Positions 1-11,609 of a stretch of DNA of 64,000 nt are shown here, in pieces. The position numbers were made by a program, and so were the translations under genes. This DNA comes from Heracleum sosnowskyi (Eukaryota > Streptophyta > Magnoliopsida > Apiales > Apiaceae): assembly GCA_030848705.1 (NCBI GenBank), contig CM061238.1, positions 30,224,655 to 30,288,654 of the forward strand. The letters run 5' to 3'. The stretch's first letter is position 1, and the number at the start of each line of letters is the position of its first letter. The notes under the pieces are model-generated. The model made no database searches, was not told the origin of the DNA, and saw nothing but the letters and a program-made list of their open reading frames with translations.

Positions 1-111
1 TCTAAAATTTCTCTCTAGTATCTTTAGTTTTTCTCTCTTTTTACTCCGTGGTAAGGCGATTCCCGGCGAGTTTTTATACGGTGGTGTTCTTGTTTTTCTG
101 GGATCAATCTT

Positions 112-275
112 CATCCCTTGAAGATTTCTGGGTATCACCTTCATCCCTTGAAGATTTCTGGGTTTCTTTGAAGATTTCCTGGGAATTTCTTTGAAGTTTT
201 GAAGATTTGAAGATTTTTCTGGAGATTTTTCTGGGATTTCTCTTGAACGTTTGAAGATTTGAAGATTTTGAAGAT
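112..275 (+). repeat. TTGAAGATTT-type short repeats in the leader of D's antisense gene
   Basis: The stretch just before the ATG at 274 is built from variants of TTGAAGATTT and TTTCTGGG, including two near-identical copies of a segment reading CTTCATCCCTTGAAGATTTC. It is transcribed leader if the antisense gene is expressed. Bases 1-111 are T-rich and I see no gene in them. Confidence 0.6.
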
Positions 276-627
276 GTCTGACAAAGCTGCTCAACGCCTT
301 CAAAGAATGAACAAAGCTTCTAAGAGAGGTATCATCATTCGTTCTTCTCATATGTCACTTCAAGATATGATTTTAGAATGTAGTGATGAATACCCTTCTG
401 TTTCGCATTTAGATTCATTCGACTGTAGTAATAAATTCCATGAAATCGATTTAATTAGGGACTATAACAAAATGTATAGGATTAAGTCTCCCTATAGATT
501 AGTCCCTGCTGGCCCAGGGGACCGTTCTTGACATTGGCGTCCTAATGCACTCTGCATTTACAAGGATGCCATTGTCGCGGGACTCAGGTTCCCTTTCCAT
601 GAGTTTATTCCCAGGCTTTTGGCTGAT
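274..627 (+). pseudogene. Antisense gene of D, 5' part (gypsy-type 'Transposase_28'-like protein)
   Basis: The first ATG in the frame is at 274. An in-frame TGA at 529-531 interrupts an otherwise open frame that continues through a segment with the motif AGLRFPFHEF and ends at the insertion of element B. The protein continues after B at 20977. The motif order (an A-G-L-R-FP-H block, then an NA.R block, then a GGDWGSLFR-like block after B) resembles the plant family annotated as putative gypsy-type transposon (PF04195), recalled rather than searched. The gene lies antisense to D's pol and 3' of it, where Tat elements often carry an extra antisense ORF. The function of this family is unknown. 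The copy is dead: one nonsense codon here, another beyond B, and a 20-kb insertion between. Confidence 0.6.
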
Positions 628-1074
628 GTTGAATGTAATTGTATGAAATAATCGAACAGACAAAGATAAAAACAATCAATATCAGCTTTTATTAAACTTT
701 ATAAAAACTGATACAAACTCTCTCAAGAAACTATAAGTTCTTAAGAGCTGCTAGGTTTACAAAGATACTCGTGTTCAAGATATTACTTTCGTAAAACCTA
801 TCCTGTGTTTATATATACACACAGCTACGCATTCTGTTACATAAGATAATCTTCATTTAATTAAATTGATCTTCTTGTCGCTTATCTTCTGTAACAGCTT
901 CTATGAGATATATCTTCAGCATATCAATCCTTTCCTGAAATCACGGAATAGTATCAATTACCAACCGATTTTATCCTGTCACTGATGATGACATCATCAG
1001 ATGTCATCTCCTGATGCTCTAAGTACTGATGCTATCCGATCCTGATGCATTCATTAAATTTTCATTTCCCAACA
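628..1074 (-). repeat. 3' LTR of element B (outer edge truncated)
   Basis: It matches the right LTR at 20497-20976 but lacks the first 32 bases or so. It ends in CCCAACA, directly followed by the polypurine tract. The inverted repeat CTGATGATG-A-CATCATCAG lies at 982-1000. Confidence 0.9.
982..1000. repeat. LTR palindrome of element B (left copy)
   Basis: Perfect 9-bp arms CTGATGATG and CATCATCAG around a central A. The arm contains CTGAT, the short motif over-used throughout element B. Confidence 0.7.
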
Positions 1075-1087
1075 ATCTCCCCCAATT
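1075..1087 (-). promoter_or_regulatory. Polypurine tract of element B
   Basis: The minus strand reads ATTGGGGGAGAT immediately before the 3' LTR terminus TGTTGGG. This is the standard plus-strand priming site position for LTR elements. Confidence 0.75.
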
Positions 1088-1143
1088 TATACTTTCTGAA
1101 ATAAAGCATAAATTTTCTGGATTTAATGATGCCAAAACTTCAA

Positions 1144-4100
1144 TCAAATACTCGTAGGATTAATATAAGGATTTCGCTTAAGATATCCTTCATAATCAGA
1201 CACTTTAATAAATCCCATGTTCTTCTGAAGAAACTGCTTCATCAACTCATCTTCTTTTTCTAATAACAGATCAATCATTCTTCTTCTCAGCTTCCTCAGA
1301 TTTTCATCATCTTTGTTTGTCTGATAAACTGCTGCTCTCAGATCCTCAATAGAACTTCTCAGCATTCTGTCATCCAGATAAATAAGTTTAATTCTCTCAC
1401 TATCAAGACAGAAAGACAAATACTCTTCACCCAGAGTCTTTTCAACGAATGCACTTCCTTTCTTCATTTCCACCTCTTGTCCATCCATGTCAATGTATTT
1501 AGGAGCATATCCAGTATTTTTCTGATTTAACCCCATCAGATGCAAATTGATACTGGATTGAATCTTCCTTCTCCATTTTATACATAAATCATCTTTAGGA
1601 ACAAGCATATACTGTACATACCTCAATTCTTCTAAGTTCTTCATTGAGACATCCAATTCTGTCAGTACAAACGTTGATCCATCTTTAAGAAAATACACTA
1701 ACTTTTCTTTAGGCATATTTCCATCATGAATGTCATATACCATTTGAACAGAGATAAGCTTGTCAAGATGCCTTTGAGTAATTTTATCACTCAGATTTTC
1801 TGTTAGACATGCTTGATCAAATGATGCTACCTAAGGAACTATTTCTGCTGCAGGATGACCAATTCCTCCATATGTTCCTGTCCGTCTGCATTCATTCTTC
1901 TTCTTCGCAACTTCTTCATAAGTTTTCTTGAACTTTCCAGATCCATCAGTACAAGTAATTCCAGGGAGACTTTTGATATGTCCACTTGATTTGAATATCT
2001 CATTGAGCTGAAAATGAGATTTATCTTCCCTGATATCATAGCCTTTACCTTTGTACCCTCTAACCTTCTTGAATCCATAAGCACTTCTTGAACTCCTCAC
2101 AACATTATCCTTCTTTCTCAGATATTCCTCCAACACCATTCCTGACTTTGTGAAGCTTCTTTGTTGTAAAGACTTGAAATAATCTTTTTCCGCTTGCTTA
2201 GCTGCTTCCACATTTAATGATGTTCTTACGAGAAATATCTGCCTATCATTCCTTGAATCTTCTCTTCTTCTCCTTCTTTGAGTTAATGGAAGATCATCAC
2301 CCTCTTCTTCTTCTTGATGTGAAGTTTCAACATCTTGTTCAGTAATCATCACTTGAGGTGGACCTTCAAGAACTTTCTTTCCTTTACCCTTAGCAGAAAC
2401 AGCAGAGAATCCAGATGACATATCTGCACCAGTATTTGATCCTTCTTTGATCACAATACCTTTTTGAGATTTTGAAGGTGATTTGATAGTACTTCCTCTT
2501 CCTCTACCATGACCTCTACCTCTAGTCCTGTTTCCCTTCCTTTCACTCCTGACAGTTCCTTTCTGTGAATTCAGCATTTCATATTCTATCCTCTGGGCTT
2601 CCACCATCTCTTCTACATCCTCATCAGGATACATTTCTTGAAGAATTTTTCTAGCTTGCTGTTCATTGAACGCTTCAAGTCTGGGATCTTTATAGTGCAC
2701 AGTGTATTCTGTTCCATCAATATTCACAGTTTGATGAAACTTCTTTGCCTGCTCAGCTGTTGTCACTATAATATCATGAGATTGCTTTTGAGAACTAGAT
2801 CCAGAGACTTGTGTTGACTGTAGACTTAGACTTGGATTAGACACAGTGTTTCGTGTCCTTGTAGCAGCATCAGAAGATACTTGTTTCTGCCTAGAACCTC
2901 CATCAGGAGCATCATCCTTTCTTAGAATACCCAACTCCGGAGAGCATTTGGTTGACACTACTTTCTCCCCCTTTTTGGCATCAGTACCAGCATCAGGAAC
3001 CAAAGCAGAGAGAAGTAAATCCAACTTAGCATCCATAGATTCAGCCTTTTTCTCCAAAGTCGCAATTCGATGTTCTAGAGAAACATGATCTCGATGAACA
3101 TAGGAAAAGTCTCTTGAAGTGCGAGCAACAGATTGAGTATTTGCAGCCACAACATCAGCAATACTCTTTGCAGTCGTAGTCCTGACATCTTGAATCTCTT
3201 CAAAAATAGCCTTAAGCATGAGATAAGTACCTTTAAGATGAGCTTTAAGATTCGAACTTTGAATCTCTTTAAAGGCAGTAGCTAAATGAACATGAGCCCT
3301 AGAAATACCAACAAAAGATGAAGGATCAGTCCAAGAATGATCCCACTGAGCTTGTATGTGACTAGCCAGAATGTCTGTGGATGAATCATCAGGACCAGAC
3401 TTATCAGAGTTGGAATGAGAACCGTGAGACTGATCCTGAGAAGCTGCAGGAGTATTTGATGTACCTGCAACAAAATCAATAACCCCTAGATTTCTCTTTT
3501 CTTTTTCAGTGATCTCATCACTGCTCACCATCACAGTATCTGAACTTTTGAGAGTCAGATTTTCCTGACACAAATGCATAGCATTGTCACTCATTTCTAC
3601 CTCTCCTTTTGCCAGTTCAGGAGACTGCCCCTCAAGAATTCTGTTTTTCTCTAGATCTTTTCTCTCATTCTCACGAAAAAGGCTCAGAGCACTCAGAAAT
3701 GAAGAAATAAGAGATGGCAGAGAAGAGTGGAGTGCAGTCATACTGACAGGGGATCCCTCATGTAAGGGTCTGTCAGTAGTCATCCTGACACCAGGAGAGT
3801 AAACAACCATAGCAGAGTCAGGGTTAGTGTCAGTACCTGAGTCTTCAGTGTCCAAGGGACGAGAGGATAATGGTTGGACCATGAGAGCCTGACTGTCAGT
3901 AAACTGGCATGCTTCCATACTTTGAATGAAAGGTTCATGTGGAGCCTGGACAACCTGGACTGCTTCAGAAAAGTGTACTGAAGGTTCTTGTGTATCCTGT
4001 CCGTGATATTGGTCTGCAACAGCAGAAGCTGAAATAACACTTGTAGAATTATCCTGATCAGTTTCAGGCAGGAACAGCTTCTTGTCGTCATCCACCCTTT

Positions 4101-4874
4101 GAGTAGATGGTTCTTGTGTGACTTGATCAATGTGGACTGCTGATTCACTTTGAGAACCAGGTTCTTGTGTATCCAGATCAATAGTTGGAGCTCCTGATGA
4201 TTTGGCCTTAACATTTCTTTTCTTGGTTCGTGCAAAACAAATCTTCCGTTTTCGACCAGCCGACTCAGCTATTTCTTTTCTTGCTTCAGTTTCCAGTCTT
4301 TTGACACGATCATAAGACATATCAACTTTTTGTGCCTGTGGAGATACCGTAGGACTGGAATCAGAGACAACCACACTATCAAGGAAAGGTTGCGCATCAG
4401 AAGTAGTAGCATCAGTAACAGGTACTACATTGTCATCACATCCAGGATCAGAAGAGAGGATACTGTCCGGAGTAAGACTGACAGGAGCATCAGTAGCAGA
4501 ACTGTTATGAAATGAGATGTGTAGAGCATCAACAACATCAAAATGAGAGTAGAGAGTTGACTTTCTTAATCTTCGCCTTTTGGAAGATGGTGATGAAACA
4601 GGTGCCACAGCCTCAGGAGTGATTTTGAATATCGATGACAGTGGAACATCATCATCATCAGTATCAGTATCAGTATCAACAACAGTTGTATGCTTTCTTC
4701 GTGAGGCTAAAATTTTGGATGCTATACCAACTGGTTGATCTCCTTGTTTCTCCAGAGAATCAGTGTGGGTGTGTAACAAGGTCCTTGATCCAGACGACTG
4801 AGAGTGTCGCACTGATTTGGCTAACCTTGTGTGTTTTACAACTGATTGCTTTTGAGAGCCATCAGAGGTGGGTT
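1144..4874 (-). pseudogene. Large accessory ('env-like') ORF of element B, C-terminal part
   Basis: This is one frame from the insertion point of C down to 1144, interrupted by a TAG at 1831-1833. It continues the reading frame that ends at 12718 on the other side of C. The protein is very rich in Ser, Thr and Asp. It then has a helical, coiled-coil-like stretch ending in a KKGE motif (roughly 3000-3300), an Arg-Gly-rich basic segment (near 2500), a KGIVIKEG motif, and a C-terminal domain (1144-1790) clearly related to the C-terminus of the accessory ORF of element A, including the shared LRAA.YQT block. I see no signal peptide or transmembrane segment, so 'env-like' describes position only. 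Function unknown. Confidence 0.7.
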
Positions 4875-5978
4875 TGTTGGGAACCACGGACTTGGGGTTC
4901 TACTACATTTTATGATACACAATTAAGGAGTGCGAAAAGAAAATCACCTTGTTAACGGTTGATTCCACGCTCTTCTATTGTAATCCCAAATTCCCTTGAG
5001 CGAAGTGTGGCCTCCGTCTTCTCAAGTTAACCTCTCTTCTTGCTCCTAGGTGGCTACAATATTTTTCTTAACCAACCCTAGCAAGAAGAGAATAAGAATA
5101 TATATAGGGCTACAATAGGGATCATGGATAATTAGGTTGGGCCTTTTAATTACATCCTGGGCCTAGCCCAATGTAATTAAATATTAATTCAATCCACTAA
5201 AGAATTAATATTTGCACTACCTTTCCTAATACCGCAACTTAATTAATTAATTCGGTTCCAATATTATTTGCTTATTAAATTCCCCATGTTTAAAATAGCG
5301 CATGCCCATTAATTAAATAAATTACTGATAATTCATTTAATTAACATCTTATATCCTTGATCATCCACTCTACCTTTATTTAATTATGCCGGAATAAATC
5401 CACCTGCAGGGTTTCACATAATTAAATCCTTTTGAGCTTTCAAGGGGACATCATTAACCCGAATATTATCAGGACACGGATTCCTTCAATAAATAATATT
5501 CACCATATATATTATTCCATCACCCAAAATATAATGATATAATTCAAAAGAATTATTTCATATATAAATCAAAGCATGTAAATAATATACACGTGTCAAT
5601 TACTATATCCGGATTAAGAACCTAAGCATTAATAATAACATAGAATCTTAGTTCATCTTCTTAATCAGTTTAAGGGAACAATTCTAAATTTGATCTTGTT
5701 CAATATACACAAAGTATACAAGTATTATTTAATAGTCAAGATAAACTATTCCCAAATAATACTTCAGTTATTCCAGTGGTTTGTCTAATTCCACTTAAAT
5801 TGTGAACCCTTTATATTATATATAGACACTGATAATTTAATCTTCTGTTATCCCATTTGATACTAAATTATCCACAATATATAATAAATAGACAATGTAA
5901 AAATATGCAATCAAGATTCTCAATAAAATGGACAATGTTTATATACTACTAATGAATAGTTTAGTATAAAACCCAACA
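4875..5978 (-). repeat. 3' LTR of element C
   Basis: 1104 bp, starting TGTTGGGAACC and ending CCCAACA. It is followed by a polypurine tract (5979-5990, minus strand GTGGGAGAT). It is almost identical to 11610-12713. Confidence 0.95.
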
Positions 5979-6053
5979 ATCTCCCACTTATACTCAAGCT
6001 ATTCTTTGAGTATATCAGTGTTTATTAATATAATCCGCTACCAGTTTAAATAA

Positions 6054-8597
6054 CTATTCCGTGACCAGACATCTGACTCCTATCTCCTCCACGTGTTCTT
6101 CAAAAACCTTAGCTGGTAAACTCTTCGTGAAAGGATCAGCCCGGTTGTCCTTTGATGCTATATCAGTCACAATAATATCTCCTCGCTTAACGAACTGTCG
6201 TATGAGGTGATACTTACGCTCAATGTGTTTTGCTGCTTTATGTTCTCGTGGTTCCTTTGTATTTGCAACAGCACCAGTATTATCACAATAAATTGTGATT
6301 TGTCGTGGCAAATTAGGAACTACATTCAAATCCAGCAGGAAATTCCGGAACCATATAGCCTCCTTGGCTGCCTCAGAGGCTGCCACATATTCAGCTTCCA
6401 TGGTTGAGTCTGCGATGCATTTCTGCTTCACACTCCTCCATATTACAGCTCCACCTCCTAAAGTAAAAACACACCCCGAGGTTGACTTCCTCTTATCCCT
6501 ATCTGTCTGGAAATCTGAATCGGTATATCCCACAGGAAACAAGTCTGAAGCCTTGTAAATTAACATATACTTCTTAGTCCTTCGCAGGTACTTAAGTATC
6601 GTTTTTACTGCACTCCAATGTTCCTGACCTGGATTGGACTGATATCTACTGACCATGCCTACGGCAAAGCAAATATCAGGTCTCGTGCATAACATAACAT
6701 ACATTAAGCTTCCACATGCTGAAGCATAAGGAACTGCTTTCATGTTCTCTATCTCCTTAGGTGTCTTAGGACACTGCTCCTTTGATAGAGAGACTCCATG
6801 TCTAAAAGGTAAATTACCCTTCTTAGAGTCCTGCATGTTAAAACGAGCCAATACCTCATCAATGTACGGTTCTTGAGATAAAGCCAACGTTCTTTTCTTG
6901 CGATCACTTATAAATTTGATCCCAAGAATGTATGCGGCTTCACCTAAGTCTTTCATTTCAAATTTTTTGAACAACCATGCCTTAATAGATGACAACATCT
7001 CTACATTGTTTCCAATGAGCAAAATGTCATCTACATATAGTACTAGAAAAACCACTGCATTTCCTTCACTTTTCTTATACACACATGCTTCGCTTGGACT
7101 CTGATCATAACCATTTGACTGGACGGCCTGATCAAAACGAATGTTCCACTCCCTGGAAGCTTGTTTCAGTCCATAAATGGACTTCTTAAGCTTACACACT
7201 AGATGCTCTTGGCCCTCTTTGATGAATCCCTCTGGTTGCTGCATATGGATGTTTTCATCAAGACTTCCATTTAGGAAAGCTGTCTTGACATCCATTTGCC
7301 AAATCTCATAATCGAGATGAGCTGCTATAGATAAAAGAATCCGGATTGACTTAAGCATGACTACCGGAGAAAAGGTTTCCTCATAATCAATTCCTTGTTT
7401 CTGAGTATACCCTTTCGCAACAAGTCTTGCTTTCCAGGCTTTCACCTTTTTGTCAGATCCTCTTTTTCTTTTGTAGATCCACTTGCATCCAATGGGGTTT
7501 ACACCATTGGGTGGTTCCACGAGATCCCAGACTTGATTGGAATACATAGATTCCATCTCAGATTGCATAGCCTTTTGCCAAAGATCTGCATCCTTATCTT
7601 GCATTGCTTCTTCGTACGTCCTGGGATCCTCATCATGTTCACCAGAGACTAAGTCCGAAGACTCTCCCAAAAACATGAACCTCTCAGGTTGTTTAACAAC
7701 CCTCCCACTACGACGAAGCATTGGTGTGGTATTAGTGATGGGTTGTTCATTTATTTGTGGTTGTTCTACTTGTACCGGTGGCATATTAGAATTATCTTGT
7801 CCTCCCACTATTTCCTCTAAAACAACAGTACTCATGGGTTTGTGATTCATTATATAGTCTTCTTCTAAGAATCTAGCATTGGTGCTTACAATGATATCCC
7901 GATCCTTAGGACTATAAAACAAATACCCTTTTGTTCCCTTGGGATAACCCACAAACAGCCTCACTTCTGTACGAGAATCTAACTTAGTCACGTTCTTGTT
8001 CAGCACATGTGCTGGACAACCCCAAATCCGAATGTGTTTCAAACTAGGTTTGGTACTAGTCCACAATTCTTTTGGAGTTTTTGGAACTGACTTAGAAGGT
8101 ACCAAGTTTAGAAGATAAGCCGCTGTTTCTAGAGCATGCCCCCAAAACGACTTGGGTAAATTCGAATAACTCATCATCGATCTAACACTCTCTAAAAGAG
8201 TCTGGTTCCTTCTTTCTGCTACACCATTCTGCTGAGGTGTGCCAGGTGCAGTCAACTGGGATGAAATCCCATGTTCTGATAAATATTCTCTAAATTCTCC
8301 AAGCAGGTATTCGCCCCCACGATCTGATCGTAGTGACTTGATACATTTTCCTGAATGTTGCTTCTCCGCACTTGCTTTGTACTCTTTGAATTTTTCAAAG
8401 CACTCAGACTTGCGGTGCAACAGATAAATGTATCCATATCTCGAATAATCATCAATGAAAGTGACAAAATATTCATACCCACCTCTCGCTTGGATATTCA
8501 TAGGTCCACATAAATCAGTATGAACCAATTCTAACACATCTTTGGCTCTATTTCCTTTTGCCTTAAAAGGTCTACTGGTCATTTTCCTTCCAAGCAA
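6054..8597 (-). CDS. Pol of element C (integrase, reverse transcriptase, RNase H)
   Basis: The 847-codon open frame holds the integrase core with D at about residue 28 (HTDLCGP), D at 92 (SDRGGEY) and E at 128 (NGVAERR). It then has the integrase C-terminal region with FVGYPKGTKGY, the copia RT with KARLVAKGY and the catalytic YVDD at 521-524, and RNase H with MEAEYVAASEA and DNTGAV. All catalytic residues I can check are present. The zinc-binding N-terminus of integrase lies in the upstream frame (8579-10009), and the two frames overlap by about 19 bases. Most copia elements encode gag-pol as one frame, so a one-base loss in the A-run near 8580 is the simplest explanation. A programmed shift is a weaker alternative. 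Confidence 0.9.
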   Translation of the reverse strand: MLGRKMTSRPFKAKGNRAKDVLELVHTDLCGPMNIQARGGYEYFVTFIDDYSRYGYIYLLHRKSECFEKFKEYKASAEKQHSGKCIKSLRSDRGGEYLLGEFREYLSEHGISSQLTAPGTPQQNGVAERRNQTLLESVRSMMSYSNLPKSFWGHALETAAYLLNLVPSKSVPKTPKELWTSTKPSLKHIRIWGCPAHVLNKNVTKLDSRTEVRLFVGYPKGTKGYLFYSPKDRDIIVSTNARFLEEDYIMNHKPMSTVVLEEIVGGQDNSNMPPVQVEQPQINEQPITNTTPMLRRSGRVVKQPERFMFLGESSDLVSGEHDEDPRTYEEAMQDKDADLWQKAMQSEMESMYSNQVWDLVEPPNGVNPIGCKWIYKRKRGSDKKVKAWKARLVAKGYTQKQGIDYEETFSPVVMLKSIRILLSIAAHLDYEIWQMDVKTAFLNGSLDENIHMQQPEGFIKEGQEHLVCKLKKSIYGLKQASREWNIRFDQAVQSNGYDQSPSEACVYKKSEGNAVVFLVLYVDDILLIGNNVEMLSSIKAWLFKKFEMKDLGEAAYILGIKFISDRKKRTLALSQEPYIDEVLARFNMQDSKKGNLPFRHGVSLSKEQCPKTPKEIENMKAVPYASACGSLMYVMLCTRPDICFAVGMVSRYQSNPGQEHWSAVKTILKYLRRTKKYMLIYKASDLFPVGYTDSDFQTDRDKRKSTSGCVFTLGGGAVIWRSVKQKCIADSTMEAEYVAASEAAKEAIWFRNFLLDLNVVPNLPRQITIYCDNTGAVANTKEPREHKAAKHIERKYHLIRQFVKRGDIIVTDIASKDNRADPFTKSLPAKVFEEHVEEIGVRCLVTE

Positions 8598-10009
8598 GAT
8601 TCACAGACTGGAAATGGCTCCACTGCCAACGAGCCTAAAGGCCCATCTACTACCAATCTTTGAATCCTCCTCAAGTTAATATGACCTAATCTCAAGTGCC
8701 AAAGATATGTTTGGTTCAATCCAGAAGGTTCCTTTCTTTTACTAGAGGTAGAAAATGTATTATTAATTTCACTTGGTTGCAGCATTGGTACTATAGGATC
8801 AATAATATATAAATTGTCTTGCAATGTACCAGAACATATAACTCGTTTATTCATCATAATGGAAACATTATGATCCAAACAAACATTATAACCATCCATA
8901 ACAAGTTTAGAAACCGAAATTAAATTCCTTCTAAATGAAGGTACATAAAGACAATTATTCAAAACCAAAATCCTATCATAACCAAAAGATAAAGAAATAA
9001 CTCCAACTGCAACCACTGCTACTTTCGTAGCATCTCCCATGAACACATATATCTCGTCATCTCTAAGCAGCCTGGTTTTCTGGAACCCCTGCATGGAATT
9101 ACAAACATGATCAGTGGCTCCTGTGTCTACACACCAAGTGCTCGTAGACATAGCCGCTATATATGTTTCCGTAACAAGAGAAAAAGACATACCAGCATTG
9201 TTCTTCTTAGAAAGAGGACAATCCTTTTTCCAGTGACCCGACTGCTTGCACTTGAAGCACTTGCCCTTAGGCTTCTTCACTGAATTCTGAACTCCCAATG
9301 GTTTCACAACTTTCTGTGTCTGAACCTTCTTCTTCTTCTTTCCTTTCGGTTTTGAAGAAGAAACTTTCTCAGCCACATTTACCTGAACATGCTGCTGAAC
9401 TAATGATTCCGGTACCTGAAGCTCTGTCAGAAGTTCTGCAAGACTATACAACTTCTTGTTCATGTTGTAATTCAAGCGAAACGGCTCAAAGCTTTTGGGC
9501 AAACTCATAAGTATGATATTGACCTGCGTTTCCGCATCAATATCAGCACCAAGGACCTCTAGTTCATTTATATGAGACATCATCAGAAGAACATGGTCCC
9601 TTACAGGTGTTTTTTCAGCCATCTGAGTGTTCATTAGAGACTTCATTGCTACTTGCCTAGCAGCCCTATTCTGATCTCCGAAAAGCTCCTTGAGGTTATA
9701 GAGCATATCTGCAGCAGTGGTCATGGCCTGATGCTGATGTTGCAAAACACCCGACATGGCTGCCAGATTGTAACATCGCGACATCTCATCTGCCTTAGTC
9801 CACTTCTTAAAATACTCTTTTTCCTCATCCGGAGCATCGGCAGCAGGCTGTTCCGGTTTGGGTTCAATAGTACAGAATTTAAACTCTTCAGCAGTCAACA
9901 CTATGTCCAAATTGTGTTTCCATTCAATATAGTTAGGTCCGGTAAGTTTGTTATCCTTAAGTATGGTGAAAAGTGGATTAAAGCCCATTCTATCCTGAGA
10001 ATCATGCAT
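8579..10009 (-). CDS. Gag-protease-integrase zinc region of element C
   Basis: 476 codons. The N-terminal half is a copia Gag of the KLTGPNYIEWK type. A lysine-rich segment precedes a CCHC zinc knuckle at about 251-264 (C-F-K-C-K-Q-S-G-H-W-K-K-D-C). The aspartic protease has its active site DTGATDH at about 295-301, and the frame ends in the HHCC zinc region of integrase (WHLRLGH...CESC). The frame terminates at a TGA just where the integrase core should begin; the core is in the overlapping frame ending at 6054. The ATG at 10007-10009 opens the ORF, and a second ATG seven codons on is an equally good start. Confidence 0.9.
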   Translation of the reverse strand: MHDSQDRMGFNPLFTILKDNKLTGPNYIEWKHNLDIVLTAEEFKFCTIEPKPEQPAADAPDEEKEYFKKWTKADEMSRCYNLAAMSGVLQHQHQAMTTAADMLYNLKELFGDQNRAARQVAMKSLMNTQMAEKTPVRDHVLLMMSHINELEVLGADIDAETQVNIILMSLPKSFEPFRLNYNMNKKLYSLAELLTELQVPESLVQQHVQVNVAEKVSSSKPKGKKKKKVQTQKVVKPLGVQNSVKKPKGKCFKCKQSGHWKKDCPLSKKNNAGMSFSLVTETYIAAMSTSTWCVDTGATDHVCNSMQGFQKTRLLRDDEIYVFMGDATKVAVVAVGVISLSFGYDRILVLNNCLYVPSFRRNLISVSKLVMDGYNVCLDHNVSIMMNKRVICSGTLQDNLYIIDPIVPMLQPSEINNTFSTSSKRKEPSGLNQTYLWHLRLGHINLRRIQRLVVDGPLGSLAVEPFPVCESCLEGK

Positions 10010-11595
10010 ATAACACTTAATCAGAAAATTGCATATATCTTAAAACCTATTTGTTTCCTCTAACAATTAATTAAAATTAATGCACTAATATTTAAATTCC
10101 ATAAATATCTGGTACGTCATGATGGGTGACATATATACCATTTAAATTTAAATATTACTTCGGTCCTACTACTAAATAATACGCCACGTTAGGGTGGACT
10201 ATATATTATCTTTCATAGCTAAGTGTATACCATTATTTAGATCTTAAGTTGCCTTTAGTCAGACCCATCCGTTCGATGTATCAATGGATAAATCCCAGGT
10301 GTTTTCGGTGAAGTCACAGACGGACTCGCTTAAGAACACAACCCCTAAGACAGAAATATCCATTATCAACATCAATCAAGGAATGTCCAACTTTTTTCTC
10401 GAATTCTATGAAACTTGGTATGTCACGATGGGGTGAACTTACCTTTCAATATTCGTGATTAACTTAAGAAGATTGTCCTAGTAATACCCTTAACACTACC
10501 CAGACGTCATAAATCATATGCCACGATGGGTGACATATATCCAATTCATAATCGTCCTAGTGTTAAATTACATACAACCAATAATGGATGACCATGGGAT
10601 CTAATATCAAATTAATTCCCTCTCCCACTTAGTATTTTAACATGAGTAATTTTATCTAGATGCATCGCCCTATGTTATTTCTTCGAGGTCCACATGTTAT
10701 CAAAATAACAATACAAAGAACACATAACATAGCATAGCATGCATCTCTACATAATTAAATGGGGCCTATGTCATTATAATTATGTCTAACATGCATTCCA
10801 AATACACACATAATTTAATAACATAAAACATTTAATTAAAGCAATAAATGAAAATTTATGTCCATGTCGTCCTATTTATGTTAACCATGCAATTAAAATT
10901 ACACACATAATTAACAACACACATAATAATTATTTAATGCAATAATTAAAATTAAATAGCAGAAAAATTAAAATAAAAAATAAATCCACTATTATGGCCA
11001 AAAAAAAATTTCATCCGAAAATCCTGCGAAAACTTCAACTCGCTATTTGAGGGTCTAAACGAGCTCCGACGCCCATGACACTTTGACAACGTCACTTTTC
11101 AATCGTGTAGAACATCGAAATCCCTTTCCGAAAAGGTATTACTCATCGAAATCCGACACCGTATGCAAAAGTTACAACAGTTCGAAGTTGCATAGGCGAA
11201 ATTTTGTAGCATCAGCGGAAGAACTTTGTTTTCTTGCAACTCCGTCGATCAAATAGTTACATACAACATAACATACCTATTCTATTACATCAGATCATAA
11301 TCTAACATGAATACAAATCATGATTACAAGATTACAAAATCATAATAGAAAACAAAACTAGCACGATCAACCCTCGTGATTTACAACCACGATAAACCAC
11401 GTGGAAACCAAAACAAAAAATAACCACGATTAAACCACGTGGGATCCAAACACATAATTAAAATAAAACGAGGCCATAATAGTGGATACTAAACAACCTG
11501 CAAAATATTATTATCCAAACATACCACTATACATACATAACCAATTTTAATTACGACATGGACATCATATCATAAAACATAGAACCCATAACCAG
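10010..11595 (-). other. Long untranslated leader of element C with a repeated CACGATGGGTGA motif
   Basis: This 1.6-kb stretch between primer-binding site and gag has no convincing ORF. It contains variants of a motif reading CACGATGGGTGACATAT or CACGATGGGGTGA (about 10117, 10185, 10430 and 10520), plus A/T-rich tracts and a run of GTGG/CACG words at 11350-11450. Such long leaders usually hold dimerisation and packaging signals; applying that to these repeats is inference. Confidence 0.5.
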
Positions 11596-11607
11596 GCTCT
11601 GATACCA
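11596..11607 (-). promoter_or_regulatory. Primer-binding site of element C (initiator Met-tRNA type)
   Basis: The minus strand reads TGGTATCAGAGC two bases downstream of the 5' LTR end, complementary to the 3' end of plant initiator tRNA-Met. Confidence 0.9.
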
Positions 11608-11609
11608 AT

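Noticed and set aside
8579..8597. Programmed frameshift between gag and pol of element C
   Set aside because: The overlap is inside integrase rather than at the gag-pol border, and a single missing A explains it. Kept only as a weak alternative.
9653..10063. Plus-strand 136-codon ORF opposite gag of element C
   Set aside because: It sits opposite a well-conserved Gag, and its composition follows from the minus-strand codons.
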